From: Cryptomeria japonica
Lineage: Eukaryota; Streptophyta; Pinopsida; Cupressales; Cupressaceae
NCBI RefSeq assembly: GCF_030272615.1
Contig: NC_081412.1
Span: 474,493,657 to 474,557,656 of the forward strand
Direction: 5' to 3'
Length of the DNA: 64,000 bases
Made by a program: the position numbers and the translations under genes. The notes below the pieces were generated by a model. That model worked only from the letters and a program-made list of their open reading frames with translations. It searched no databases and was not told the DNA's origin. This document shows positions 1-12,762 of this stretch, in pieces (position 1 is the first letter of the stretch; the number at the start of each line of letters is the position of its first letter).

Positions 1-2259
1 CAAAGGATAAAAAGAACCTCATCTTTATTTTATGCAAAAGCAAGGAAATTTTCACTTATCGACTTTACTTTTGTTGACCAGGATTTTCACTTTCTTAGAT
101 AGAAAATCATTGCTATGAAGAGTTAAAAAGAACACCATGCTTTTTGGAGCAAAATCTCCAAGTAGAAGTTAGAAAATCATTTCTTTGAAGAATAAAAAAG
201 GAACACTTGTGTGCTTTGTCTCGAAAGTGGAAGGTATATGCTCTCCCCTTAATCAGGTGACCAAAAAACCAAACCACTCTTAAAAGCTTTCTTTACTTCA
301 AGTATTTAAAACCTTTAGCAGGCCTGCCCTCCTGAGTTTCTCTTAGAGCACCATTAATGGTCGGTGAGAGGGGAACGACCTAAGTGGAAAACGACTTTAT
401 CGCCAAGTATTCCAACCCACTATAATCAAATGTGGAGGCTGACGAAAGTCCCCTTCAATGGTTTTGCTCAATGATTAGTCTTCCCCCAATATCTTTAAGG
501 TACGTAAAGCCTTTGTTCTAAAGGTTGGGAAGCCTCCTGAGGGAGTTTGTCACTGAAGATCGAATAGAAGCCTGATTAAAATCCTTAGCACTAGAAACTT
601 TGAGTTGAGTCAGTAACCAGACATTTTCAACATCATAGTGCAAGGGTGGGGAAGAATCCGCCCCCAAGGTCACTCACCATATATCTCCCAAGATAACTAC
701 TCAACTGTGAAGCAATTCACTTTGAGTTAATTTCTGGCAAAAGACAAAAAAATGGGCGCCCTCTAGGGGGTGACACGGTTGTTTGAGCTAACAAAGTATC
801 AATATTAGTGGGCTATGATGTTGTTAATGAGCCTTGAATAAAGAGTCGACTTGATTTGTCTTAATTGTTATCTAAAACAATGAAAACAACGAGGATTTGA
901 ACACATCCTCACAAAACATACACTACTTGTCTAGCATAGGCAAAATTTGTTATCTCTTTCATGTCGTGTTTGCAATTTATTTTTCATAAAATCATCCATC
1001 CAAAATACAAGTGTTAATAAAATCCAAAAGCGATAGAAGCAAAGAAATTAGGTCAGCTTAGCACATAGGAGCAACTTCCTAGCGCGTGTCAACCATTATG
1101 TGTCACATCTCAACCAGAACATAGCACTTTCAGCAATAATATTAGCGCATAACCAATATCATACTGGAAAAACTTTCAGTAGCACTTTGTAGCACCAACC
1201 TAGCGCATAAAAAAATCAGCTTAGTGCATCCAAGACACATCATAACGCTTTCAACTCAAATAGTAGCACGTAATCAGGACATATTAACGCGTAGCTCATC
1301 CAGCCAAGTTAGTTTCAAACATTTTAAAGTAGCATGTAGGAGAGGAAACTTAGCACATAGAGAACCTTTTGTGGCACATCTGGAACATTCATTAGCGCAT
1401 TAGGTCTTTGTCTTAGCGTATGATAAAAACCAAGAAAAACAGAGAGCAAATCAGGTCTTTCAAGAAAATTTCATCAACAGCCTTGAGTACCCTTTTAGGT
1501 CTTTTGTCAAACTCAGCAGTCAAAATCTGAATTAAATTATTAGAGAAAACAATTCTAAAATCAACAAGGCATCCTTAGCAAAAAAAAATTAATCTTAAAC
1601 TAGCTCGAGATAAGACTCCATCCAACAAAATCAAGCAGTATCATAACAGTGATCAAGGTTCCACCATCTAACGGATTTCTATCAAATCAACATACTGAGT
1701 TTAAATTCTTAAGTTGTCAAATCAAGTTTCCATATTGGGAAACTTTTTTCCATATCATTTGACACACTTTGTCATGGAGGCAAATCAAACTAAACCTCTA
1801 CTTGATAAAGTAAACTTAAGTTTTCAAATGAAGTATCTGAATCCAACATGAACAACAATCATTGATCATTCATGTATGACCACTCCTCATCTTTTGAGAA
1901 GAACAAGTCTTCATCAAAAAAATAAGTTGAAGAACAAACAACCTAGTTCTAAGGCACTTACAAGAAGGAATAAATTTCTCTATATCAGTCGCCAACTCTT
2001 TGCATCACATCACGCATTCTTGTGACAAGAGCGATTGTATATCCAAGGCAAAACAAACGAGTTTGACAAGGAACCTTTAAGAAGTAGAGCTTATATTCAG
2101 AAAGTGGAATTCAACCAATGCTTAAATCATGGAGGAAGGATCAATGCTGCTTTATTCCCACAGTTATGTTTCACATATAAGGAAGCTCAACCTGAACGGC
2201 CAACACCACCCAGAACTCCCATAGAAGATGAAGAATTCATCACAGTAGAAATTTACTAA
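1..2259 (+). other. Non-coding leader of element T
   Basis: No convincing coding region. A short open stretch at 2035-2259 starts with TTG, not ATG, and ends with TAA directly before the gag ATG at 2260. Tat-lineage elements can carry an additional ORF upstream of gag, but nothing here is long enough to claim one. I looked for a primer-binding site of the Met type (TGGTATCAGAGC) or the type seen in element C and found neither. The middle of the leader holds the degenerate AGCGCAT repeats listed separately. Confidence 0.5.
1056..1430 (+). repeat. Degenerate short tandem repeats around TAGCGCAT
   Basis: About a dozen copies of a core reading tagcgcat, tagcacat or tagcgcgt are spaced 20-40 bases apart, with variable sequence between them (for example near 1080, 1143, 1201, 1217, 1267, 1341, 1355, 1391 and 1415). 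The reverse complement, atgcgcta, forms a similar array at 20505-20830 near the other end of the same element. Confidence 0.6.
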
Positions 2260-4461
2260 ATGCTCTTTGTCACTCGATCTCAGAGAAAAAAACAAAGAGA
2301 ATCACAACCAGAATCAAGTATGGGTCATAGATTATCCAACCCTTTTTATGAGTATGTCAATATTGGCGAAACAGAGATCACCGAGGAACTTCTTCAAGAG
2401 TGTCAATAAAACCCTTCATTCCAAAGGCTCATGGAAAGTCTTATTGAAGAAGACAAGGAAAAATATCTACTCATGCTAACTAGCAAAGGAGTTAAATTTC
2501 TTGAAGATTTTGATACTGAAAACTTAAGGAATATGGATGAAAGAATCTTAAGAACAAGGTCTAGAAATTATGCCTATCAAGAACAACAAAGAGAAGAAGA
2601 AACACATGATCCGGAAAACATACACGAGCAAAAAAATACCCATTAACACAACCATGCCCACAATTGGGACAATCTTAATGAGAGAGAGGAAGCTCTCCCT
2701 TGAAGTACAAATGCGCCCATGGTCGCTCTTACATAACAAATCCAAACGCTGCAAAGTCAATTGCAGGACATACAACAAGGAACCACGGTGTGATACTCCT
2801 TGGACGAGATCTACCCTTATCCTTTTGACGGGAGATTGAACATGGTACCTTTTCCCCCAAATTTAGATATACCAAAGTATGACAAGTACGATGGTAAAAG
2901 TAATCCCCATGAGAACATTCGGGAATTTTATACCATAAGCCTAGAGTTTTCTCACGATGAAGCTTACTTAATGAGACTATTCCCAAGAATTTTGGGAGGG
3001 AAAACAATGGAGTGGTTATCTAAACTTACACCTCCCATCAGATCATTTGATGAGTTGGTAAACAAAATTATCATGCAATACTCCTATAACATTCAACACG
3101 CAATCACCATGTTGGATGTGTGTAACACCAAACAAAAGAATAATGAAACATTCATGGTGTTTCTTCAGTAGCGGAGACGCATGGTTTCGAGATATCCTTG
3201 AGACGTGCCTGAAAAGGAAAAGATGGAGATCTTTATCGATAATCTAAATAGCGAGATGAGTTATCAACTCAAGCTCCAATGCATGCCATCTTTTGCCAAG
3301 TTGATAGAAAATGGAATCCAAGTGGAGGAAACCTGTATCAAGAAAGGAACATTGAAGTTCTTTAAGGAAGGAGTTAACTCATCAAAAAATAACCCCTTTA
3401 ACAATCCAAACAACAACAACACTTTAGACAAATCCAGATTTTGGACAAGGAACAAAAATGTTGTTAACAATGTGGTAGTTGATGCTATTAATGTGAAGTC
3501 CAAACAACTAGTGTTGGATTTATCAAGTAACCCACCATCTAACAAAAATCAAAAAGGTGTTAATCAAGGCACTAGTACTTATCCACAGAATACCAATCAA
3601 GGACCTTCGACTTCAAACACCAACAACACTAACAACAATAACCAAGGCAACAACACTTACCAAGGGAATAATGCAAACCAAAGAGGTAACACCAACACTT
3701 TCCCATATAGACGCATCTACACACCATTAGGGAAAACCTTAGAATCCACATTTCAATAACTCTTGGTAAATAAGATCATCACTTTTCCAGCCGTGAACAA
3801 CTTTGAACCCCAGATCAAACCACCTTGGTGGAATGACTCGCATTTCTGTGATTTTCATCGAAACAAAGTACATCACACAAATGATTGCATGAGGCTTAAT
3901 AACATCATTGAGGACATGATCTATAGAGGTGATTTGATGATTGATGGTCTCAAAATAAATGGTGACCATGACGCCCTTAAAAATTCTCTTCCAAATTACA
4001 AGAAGGGAGGAGCTTCAACATCAAACGATACTGGAGGAGCTCGTATAAATCACCTATACAATAACACCATCAATCATATATAGATAGATGACAACCAAAT
4101 AAATGTCATAAAAATCAAGGACTAGCAAGAACATGCATCGATCAATGTGACAACCAGAGCACAAAAATATGTCTTGAAAGGGAATACATCCACGTCCACA
4201 ACTATCCCCAAGACTCAATATAATTTGGTGTATCAACTATGGAGAACTCCCGCTCAAATATCCATACTTGATTTACTCAATTTCTCGCCAAAACATAAGG
4301 ACAGTTTAGAGAAAGCACTTGTCGAAAAAAACATTCTTAAAGATCTGGACATTGATAGATTTCAAGCCATGGTGGCTCATATGATAGGGCCTCATAACCT
4401 TACATTTTCTGAACACGATGATGTCTCCTTGAATCATCCGCATAACACTCCTCCACATTGA
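2260..4461 (+). pseudogene. gag: Ty3/gypsy gag (element T), decayed
   Basis: Frame 1 from the ATG at 2260 (starting M-L-F-V-T-R-S-Q-R-K-K) through about 4461, broken by several in-frame stops, the first near 2407. The capsid-like Retrotrans_gag region lies about 2800-3340: it reads PKYDGKSNPHENIREF, then a helix-rich stretch with MEWLSKL and SFDELVNKI. An Asn-rich low-complexity segment follows (3390-3690). At 3845-3890 there is a zinc-finger-like CDFHRNKVHHTNDC in C-x2-H-x4-H-x4-C arrangement, a form found in Tat/Athila-type gags in place of the usual CCHC knuckle. The product would form the virus-like particle and bind genomic RNA. A shift from frame 1 to frame 2 between about 4430 and 4478 separates it from the protease. 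Not functional as it stands. Confidence 0.75.
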
Positions 4462-4477
4462 AGTCTTAGTCTATAAA

Positions 4478-5340
4478 CATCGAGTTAAAAGAGTATTAAT
4501 AGATGGAGGAGTTGGTCTCAATATATGTACTTTAAAGCTTATATGTGCATTGGGCTTCTCTAACCAGTCTATTGATCCAAACAAGAAGATCACCATCAAG
4601 GCCTATGATGATGAAGAAAGGTCATCCAAAGGATCAGTAATACTACCTATTTAGGTAGGACCAATACAAAAGGACACTATGTGCCAATTCTTAGACATAG
4701 ACATAACATACAATATTTTATTAGGTCATCCTTGGATACATGAAATGCAAGAAGTAACTTCAACATACCATCAATGTATCAAGTTCCCATACAATGGACA
4801 GGAAATTTCCATATCTGCCAATAATAACCCTTTTCAACATTGCAATGCTATGGGGGTAGCACAAGACAGCCTAGTTCCACACAACATTGAAGCCAAAGCT
4901 TCCTCAGCATTCGATAATCATCAAGAAAAACTCAAGCCTTTATCCATAGACTTTAAACAAAAGATTAAAATCAAAGATCAAGGAATGGGGGAATACTCTT
5001 TCGAACCCATGTGTCTATCAAAATTGTCAACATTGCCAAAATCATGTGGACAACCTTCTGCATTAGTACATCAAGCAACATAGTCCATCACCAAATTTGA
5101 TGGCAAATTTATCCAATTGGGCACACTAGCAAGAGAATCAGAAGAGAAAGACATCCTTAGTTGGCTATACAAGGATGAAGAAGAAGTCAAAGATGCTACC
5201 CTAGAGGTGGCCATACCGATACAACAATATAGAAAAGGATTCTGGATCATGCAATCGATGGGATACAATGGCAAAGGACCTACATGCAAGCGTCAGGAAG
5301 GAATTACAAAACCTCTACAACCTCCTTCACAATTTTCATG
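4478..5340 (+). pseudogene. Retroelement aspartic protease with G-patch-like tail (element T)
   Basis: Frame 2 reads RVKRVLIDGGVGLNIC near 4481-4530. This matches the retropepsin active-site region of Tat elements, in which Asp-Gly-Gly or Asp-Gly-Ser replaces Asp-Ser/Thr-Gly. The second conserved segment, ILLGHPWIHEM, follows at about 4710-4745 after one stop (TAG near 4652). Around 5230-5300 is a Gly-rich G-patch-like motif (MGYNGKGP), also known downstream of protease in this lineage. The protease would mature the Gag-Pol polyprotein. Two more stops lie near 5081 and 5340. Assignment rests on motifs and on position between gag and RT. Confidence 0.65.
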
Positions 5341-6453
5341 AGAGAAAATAGGACTGGGATATCGACACAATATACTACCTAGGCAAAAACAAAATAAGTT
5401 TCATGAACCTTAGTGGAGAGCAAAGAAGAAATATAATGAAAACTCATGGCAAAAGGCACTACACCAAGCATCAAAAATGACAAGGATAGAGCAAGAACAC
5501 CAGGAAAAAGAGAAATGACAAGAGGAACTATGGCAATTCAAAGGGAACAAGCCTCTTATAAGAAAGTGCATCATGTGCGAGAACTTGATCAAACCAAGAC
5601 AGAGTCATCACCTGAAGAAATTCCTACTCCCTGAGGAGAAACAATGTATAAACAAATGCAAAGGGTACAAACATGCTCTGATTCCAAATCAGAAAAAGGT
5701 ACAAAATTGGCATCAATTGTCAAATATCTTTTCTCACCCTACAACATACCTATTGGAAGCAGTGAGCAACTCTGGGATAGTACTTCTAAAACCAATTCTA
5801 ATGAATATGAATGGGGTAGTTGTTCTGATATTACTGAGGATGTCAAGGTTGGTATTGTCCATCCATACACACCCCTTTCTTAGGAGGGACAAGGCATAGA
5901 GTCTCGATCACTTGAACTCGGACCGCGACATATCTACGAGGCTAAGGAGAACGAGCATCAGCAATACGAAAAAAATTCTACATCAAAGATGATACCATTG
6001 AAGACCTTGGCAATATCATTAACCTAACTAGCATCCCAAACAACTATAGTGATGCCTATATCTTGACACTTACCATAGTCAATCTCAACCCCCAAATGAT
6101 TCCTTACCGCTCCTATTTCCTGATCTCATAGACTGGGAAGAACCTGAACACCATGATATACCGATTTTCCCAGATGATAAATCCATTGTCCAGTTTCTAT
6201 GTACACTCAACCTAGAAACATGCTCTACCAGCGAACAAAATAATGATATATGCAATCAAGAGAGTTCCAAGTCTCTTAGTCACAAAAATGAAGGAAACAA
6301 ATGGTCTAATGCTGAAAACCAGTCAATGACAGTATTAGATCACAAAAAAGTAAACAAAAAAAGGACGCATCTGCAGGTGAAAACCTTTTTGAGGCACCTA
6401 AAGATGGGAGACTTGATACTCTTCCTAAACATTATCAAGAGAGGTCACCCATA
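5341..6453 (+). pseudogene. Decayed protease-RT linker of element T
   Basis: Short open stretches in frames 1 and 2 (5446-5634, 5573-5899, 5644-5883) are separated by stops and shifts. Composition is rich in Lys, Glu and Ser, with no recognisable domain. Related elements have a poorly conserved acidic linker between protease and reverse transcriptase, and that is what position suggests here. Nothing in this stretch points to an independent gene. Confidence 0.45.
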
Positions 6454-7500
6454 TTGATTGAGCCAACTCAATCAGTAAACATTGGTACTGAAGCAATAGT
6501 CAAAGCCATGCACCTAGCCAAATCACTAGCAGAAGAAGAGCAACCAGATTTTATCAAATTCTTCAAGGAAAAGAAAATCAATTTTGCTTGGTCCTATGCT
6601 GATATGCCTGGAATAGATCCAAACCTGATCATGCATCACTTTTTTATCACTCCAGGAGCTAAGCCAGTCAAACATAAATTAAGAAAGATGAATCCGCATC
6701 TAGCATTAATGGTCAAAGCTGAAGTAAAGAAGTTATTAGACATCAGATTCATTCGACCTATAGACTATACTGAATGGATTTCAAACATTGTACCAATTTC
6801 AAAACCTGACAGAAGCATAAGAATATGCACAGATTTTAGAGATGTCAACAAAGCCTATCCAAAGGATGACTTTCCTTTGCCCATCATCAACATAATTGTG
6901 GATCTAACAGTAGGCCATGCAATGTTATCATTAATGGACAATTTCTCTGGTTATATTCAAATCAAGATTGCCCCAGAGGATCAAGATAAAACTGCGTTTA
7001 CCTTTCCATGGGGAATGTATTGTTGGAACGTCATGCCTTTCAGCTTGAAGAATGTTGGGGTAACTTATTAAAGAGCCATGATGATAATCATCCATGATAT
7101 GATGCATACCTTCATGGAGGACTATGTGGATGACTTATTGGCTAAATCATTCACCTGAGCAAAACATCTGGGCATATTAGATAAAATATATTAAAGATTG
7201 GAACAATTCAAGGTCAGACTAAACCCTAAGAAGTGTATCTTTGGGGTCACATCAAGCAAACTATTAGACTACATTGTGTCAAAAAAGGGCATTGAAGTAG
7301 ATCTAGCAAAGGTACGGACCATCATGGAGATGCCACCTCCCCAGAACATTAGCCAACTCTGATCTCTACAAGGACGGCTACAATCTATTAGGCGATTCAT
7401 AGCCCAACTAGCAAATAAATGTCTCCCTTTCAATCATCTGCTCCACAAAAATATACCTTTCATATGGGAAGAGAAGTGCATGGACTCATTTTACTAACTC
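6454..7500 (+). pseudogene. pol: Ty3/gypsy reverse transcriptase (element T), decayed
   Basis: An open stretch 6454-7071 encodes the fingers and palm: LRKMNPHLALMVKAEVKKLL, then IVPISKPDRSIRICTDFRDVNKAYPKDDFPLP, then LSLMDNFSGYIQIKI, which contains the first catalytic Asp. A TAA near 7068 follows VTY; the catalytic box YVDD is at 7123-7134 in the next open piece. The connection region continues to about 7500 (NPKKCIFGV near 7225) with TGA, TAA and TGA stops. Several stops sit where relatives have Gln or Arg. The enzyme would copy genomic RNA into cDNA in the virus-like particle. Identification as Ty3/gypsy RT is secure; the copy is dead. Confidence 0.85.
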
Positions 7501-7539
7501 AAGCAATATCTAATGAATCCGCCAGTTTTGGTACCACCA

Positions 7540-8439
7540 ATAGTAGGCAAGCCACTCATTCTCTACATATCAACAACTGAAGTATCATTGGGGGCATTGC
7601 TAGCACAAGAAGATCTGGAAGGAAAGGAACAAGCTATATATTACATCAGTAAAACTTAAAATGGATATGAGCTAAATTATACATTCATTGAGAAGGCTTG
7701 CTTAGCTGTGGTATTCGCCTCTCAAAATTTCTGCCACTACATGCTAGCTCACACAATCAAGTTGGTAGCAAAAATTGATCCTCTCAAGTATTTACTCAGC
7801 AAAGAATACCTTAGAGTATGATTGGCTAAATGGGTCATGATTCTTAGTGAGTTTGATATCTAGTATACAGAATGTCAGGCTATCAAAGGACAAGTAATTG
7901 TAGATCAACTGGTTGAAGCACCACTACCAGATAAACAATCAATGCAGGTGGAATTTTCAGACATGGATGTCCTCACTGTCACACCCAAACAGTGGACCCT
8001 GTACTTTGATGGATCCTATACACAACATGGATCAGGTGTCAGCATCTTGTTTGTCACTCCAGAAGGGCACACAATTCCATGATCTTATAGACTGATGTTT
8101 CCATGCACCAACAACATTGTTGAATATGAAGCTCTGGTGATAGGAATCAAAATGGCTATGGAATGGAGAATCATGGAATTGAGAGTCTATGGAGATTCTC
8201 AATTAGTCATCAATCAAATCAACGATGAATATCAAACAAAGAATGATAAACTAATGCCCTATAAGAGAATAGTGGATGATTTCAAATAGTACTTTGTACA
8301 CATCACCTTTGAGAAAATACCAATATTGGACAACAAAGCAGCTGATGCAATGGCCACAATCACTTCACTGTTGCAAATTCTAGAGAAATAGAGTCGTTAG
8401 GAGTTCTTGGTAGAGCAATTGTTTTCCCCAACCTATGAC
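7540..8439 (+). pseudogene. pol: RNase H plus second (Tat-type) RNase H, element T
   Basis: The first RNase H-like part (7540-7900) shows LYISTTEVSLGALLAQED, then ELNYTFIEKACLAVVFA and LAKWVMILSEFDI, the normal gypsy RNase H and connection arrangement. A second RNase H starts at about 7995: WTLYFDGSYTQHGSGVSI (first Asp), then NNIVEYEALVIGI (Glu) and VYGDSQLVINQI (Asp). A duplicated, archaeal-like RNase H is a documented feature of the Tat lineage. At least seven in-frame stops interrupt the region (TAA, TGA and TAG), including two TAGs near 8390-8400. Coding continues to the insertion point of element D at 8444 and resumes at 15069 in the integrase. Confidence 0.75.
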
Positions 8440-8444
8440 AATTA

Positions 8445-9273
8445 TGTTAGGGGTCCCACAGATACTGAGGGGGGGGGTGAATCAGTATCTGACCGGTAAT
8501 AAGAATTTCTTAAGTTAAAACATGCAGAACATAATATAACAGTGTACCGGTATGCAAGAAATAATGCAATAAACAAAATCAAGAAAATCCACATCAAAAG
8601 TACACCATAACACAAGATGTTTAACGAGGAAACCCGGTGTGGGAAAAACCTCGATGGGATTTGTGACCCACAATATTCACTCACTGGCCAATAAGAGAAT
8701 ATTACTTACAATAGGGACCTACACATGTAGGAAGGCCAACTGCCTAGAGCTCACTGCTCAATGGGAAGTCACACTGACTTACAATAAGGATTATACTAAT
8801 CCAATGACTTGTACTCCTTTACAATAGCATCTTCAATGCAAGATTTAGTACCAGTTCCTACTTTTTTCTTTACATATACCCTTGACCTATATTTCACACA
8901 TTAGGTCTGCCTAATATTTTCCTTTTTGCTCTTACTTCACTTCTACAAATGTCTACAATGATCTCCTTTATATATAAGAGTCATTTTACAATTTGCCAAG
9001 TCGGCTTACAATAATAAACAAAATATTACATAACAAAAATCCTGTTGGCCTTTGTGTCGGTATACATGTTTTCTTCTATGCCGATGCCGATGTCCTGAGT
9101 GATGGTGTAGAGTGTGATCTATTGATGCCGGTGCTGATGTCGGTGCATTGTTTTGTCGATGTAATGCTTTGCCAATATGATGTCTTGCCGGTGCCATAGG
9201 ATTGCAAGGTTGCCATCAATGACAAAACCTTCAATCACATACAATGTCTCATTGGAGTGTGCATATGCCAACA
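8445..9273 (-). repeat. 3' LTR of element D
   Basis: 829 bp, from TGTTAGGGGTCCCAC to the CCAACA at 9268-9273. Near the left edge it has a G-tract (CTGAGGGGGGGGGTGAA) that is the complement of the C-tract near copia LTR ends in B. It matches the right LTR over its length; the main differences are transitions and an insertion-rich GCCGATG/CCGGTG stretch near 9055-9190. Confidence 0.9.
8966..8976 (-). promoter_or_regulatory. Putative TATA box in D 3' LTR
   Basis: Minus strand reads TATATATAAAG, and the same motif is in the other LTR at 14785-14795. Strand agrees with the PBS/PPT orientation. Confidence 0.5.
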
Positions 9274-9300
9274 ATCTCCCCCTTTGGCATTGATGGCAAC
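9274..9300 (-). other. Polypurine tract of element D
   Basis: The minus strand reads CCATCAATGCCAAAGGGGGA followed by GAT and the LTR. The same block precedes the 3' LTRs of A and B. Two further purine-rich copies lie nearby at about 9391-9405 and 9440-9470, so there are several PPT-like tracts, as described for Sirevirus-type copia elements. Confidence 0.75.
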
Positions 9301-9682
9301 ACCCATGAGAAATTTCAAAAAGTATCCAAAATGTGTAGTCCAAAAATGTTACCAAAAATGTTTACAAAAAATGTTTACCAAAAATGTGAGAACTCCCCCT
9401 GAGCATATGATTCTTGTGTTTTGAATTTTCTCATCCCACTACTCCCCCTTTGGCCTCAATGACAAAGGTTGTCAAGATGTCAGTAGAGTTTGTAGGTTCA
9501 GCTATCCATATCCTCAACCTTGTAGCTGGGTAGTTATTATCTAGAAAAGGTTTCCCAAAATTAAGTTTAGACTATCCATAAACTTCTTATTGTCTTTTAT
9601 TGTTGTCTTAGTTCTCTTCACTGTACCGATGAGATGCTACAAATGCTCTGCCGGTGTTTTGCTTCCCTATGTTAATGCCTCA
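9301..9682 (-). other. Non-coding 3' region of element D
   Basis: Between the large ORF and the PPT. It contains two extra PPT-like tracts (near 9395 and 9445) and repeated aaaatgtttaccaaaaatg-type words at 9345-9390. I see no gene. Confidence 0.5.
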
Positions 9683-12600
9683 GAAATTTCCTTTCGCAGA
9701 GATGCTAAATAGTCCAATCTTGGACTCAGTTTAGATCTCAAATGTTTTGCCTTATTTATTATTCTTTCTTTTTCCCTTTCTAATTTGAGTAGTTCTTCCT
9801 CAAAATTTGCTATCTTCTCTTCAAAAACTGATAATGAATCAGGTGAGTTGACAAAATTGTCTGCAAGCTTATTTATCTCATCCTATGCCTTGCTTGTTTT
9901 CTTGTCAATATCTACAGTCAAAAATTTTGTTTTACATGTATCTTTATATAGATTTTTGTATTCTTTCAACAAACTACATAGTTTCGGTAGAAGTGTGTCA
10001 AAATCTCTGTTACACTTCTTTATTTCCTCATCAAAGAATTTCTGTTTCTCAATTTCTACCTTATCCTTTACTGATTCTTCCTTTATTTTCTCAATGTTTT
10101 CAGAAATATATTTACACAATGTATCCAATTGTCCTAAAGAATCTTTATTATCTATATTACAGTTGGGAGCTATTACCTTCAAAATTGGTATAGAATCATC
10201 AATTTCCTTATAAGCCTGTGAGCTGTAGTCAGTTATTTTCTTGATAGAATCAAGTAATACCTCAGTCACATTTGTTGACTTGAATGTTGATGATGATCCA
10301 ACAATCTGAGTACCGGTGGAGGTAACCATGCTTGTATTGACCTCTGGTAGGTCAGTTTGTGTCTGCATTTCTTTTAGCACTAGTTTTCCTACTTCACTAC
10401 TTACCGGTGGCATTGTTTCCTTATGTACCTATTATTCCGGAGCCTTTAGCTCTGTTGGTTTCTCTGTATGTTGTGTTGTCTCTGTCTATGCCTTAGTTTC
10501 TACCTTTTTCTCTATATCTTCTGTCGGTTTCTCTGTTTCCCCTGCTACCGAAGGCTCATTTGCCATATCTGACTTATTTGTTTTATCTTTATCTACTATT
10601 ATGTTGATCTTCTGAGTATCAATAGTTACAGTATACAGGACTTCAAAATTAGGATTGTTATCCTCTACATCCATACTTTCTGCTGCCGGTTGATCTTCAG
10701 TAGTTGTTATTTTCACCGGTGGGGGTAGGTTATCTTTAACTTTGATGCTTGGTGGTCCACCAACTTTGCCTTTCCCCTTGTCTCTATCTTTTTGATATAC
10801 CTTTATAGGTTTAGGGTTCCTGTACTCTTCTTGTTTTTCCTTGCCAACCAGGAATATATCTCATCCATCTTCTGTTTCCTTTGTCACTTCATTTACTCTT
10901 CCTTCCATTAGTGAAATATGTCGGTGTACAGTAGAGAATACTGACCAGTTTGCTTGAGCAATCAAATCATCAATTTCCTTTGGAGAGTTTACCGGATATA
11001 CAACAAGTAGCTTCTCTATTTTTATTTTCTTATCTAATTCTATCACTGCTTGCCTTCTGGCCTCAAGTCTTTTGAATAAATCATCAGGAATTTCATTTGC
11101 TACTTCCATCAAAAATTTCTTGTACATGTCCATATGCAATATAACACTATTCTCAACTTGCTCTTTCTCATCAGCAGTTAGAGTATCATAAATTTTCTCT
11201 ATGTTTTTCTATTTTCCTTCCTCTGTGATTTTATTTAGCAGTACATCAAGAGGTGCCAAGTCACTATTTGTCCTTTTCTTTTTCTTTGGAGTCAACTTCT
11301 TCTTTGGTGTGGCCTTTCTAACTGGAGATCTCACTGCTTGTTGCTTTTGCCTTGTCCTTCTAGGTGAAGGAGTGGTTGCCGGTGAGGGATCTCTTTTTCT
11401 AACAACTCTTTTAAAAGTTGTTGGCATGTCACCTTCTGAAGAAGTACCTATCGGTGATAGGTTTGTTTCAGGTTGTGGAGCTGCCAACTCATCCTCTATT
11501 ATATCAATTTTCTTCAATACATCTTCCTTAATGGCTTTTGCTTGTCTGGATCCTTTCCTTACAAATGCCTCAACCTTCTTTACTCTTTTCTTTGATTGTA
11601 TTTGGCTTTCTATAGTCTCAGCACTACCAAATACTTCTTCCTTAGGTTCACTGGGGGCTTCCAGAAGTGCTTTAGCATATGTTTCAACTATGTGGTCATC
11701 TATTTTATAGCCCATCTCGGTTACCCAAATTGTCCTTGGGATGACCACTTCCATCCAGATTTCATCTTTCTTAATAACAAAGCATATATCATCTTTGTAT
11801 TTGTCTACTATTTTCAGAGATAACCTTATTCTTTGCTTCATTTTGGTCTTCAATGCTTGAAAGAAGTCATTAATATTGTTCTCCTTGTTCTCACCCATGT
11901 TATTGAATAGTTCAGTTAATTATTTTCCTACGGGTATGTCATATCCAAGTTCTTTATAACCTATACTGGGAACCTATTTTGTTATGTGTAGCATTAGGCA
12001 TACTAACAGATTTCCAAATTTGAAAGTTCCTTTCTTGTCCTTCTTGATTTTTCCAAGGTTGTCAATTAGTTCATCCTTTAACCATTCACAAATGTCAATT
12101 TTTGCATTGTCTGTTACCATATAATAAGCACTCTTAATGCATAAACTTGAAACTAAGTTAAGTCTATTAGCATGAGTGGCCTTATAACCTAATATCATAC
12201 TGATGAATCTCACATTGATATCTTTTACATCATTAACCCTTAAAGATCTCTTGTCGAATTTTGCACCAGTTAGTTTTGTAACTAGGTCATTTGGAACCTT
12301 CTTGGTTTTACCTAGTCTTTTACCGGTGGTCGGTAACCCTATGACAACTTTCACAGCTTCCTTGGTGATCTTATGGATTGCATCTAACTAGAAAAATTCT
12401 CCATGAACTCTACTTAAAACTATCCTAATCACATCCTTTGGAAATTCAGGAATACTAAGGATTTCTGTGAATCCTAGGGTTTCAATAATCTTGTGTTCAT
12501 CTTTAATATTGTCGGTATCATCACATATCATGGTTTTATACATGGTTTTGATTTCCTCATCTCCTAACTCTTCAATTTTGTAGTGGATGTACATTCTAGG

Positions 12601-12762
12601 GTCTTCAGCATATACAACTCCTTTAGGGACTTGAGAAAAAGAACCTAAGGTATCATCCTTCTTTGCTATCTCAGGAACTAACTGAAATATAGGCCTAGGT
12701 CTTTTAATTACTTCAACAATAGTAGGGTTTGCTATGTATTCAATTGCAGAGGTGGATGCCAT
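9683..12762 (-). pseudogene. Element D ORF2: ~1,030-codon protein of unknown function
   Basis: Starts at the ATG at 12760-12762 (M-A-S-T-S-A-I-E-Y). Open pieces at 12388-12762, 11974-12354, 11209-11898, 10861-11139, 10486-10716 and 9883-10413 are all in one frame, so it is a single ORF broken by point stops with no evident frameshift. TAG ends five of these pieces (12388, 11974, 11209, 10486, 9883); TGA is at 10861 and TAA at 11920. The first ~350 residues look globular (RFISMILGYK, ICEWLKDELID). About residues 450-520 are basic and Pro/Ser-rich with runs such as TPKKKLTPKKKKR, resembling a nuclear localisation signal. The C-terminal third is helical/coiled-coil. No retroviral enzyme motif is visible. 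It vaguely resembles plant transposon-associated proteins of unknown role, but I do not assign a family. Confidence 0.6.

Noticed and set aside
2035-2259. Extra ORF1 upstream of gag in element T, as in Ogre
   Set aside because: Only 74 codons, opens at TTG, and no similarity is recognisable.
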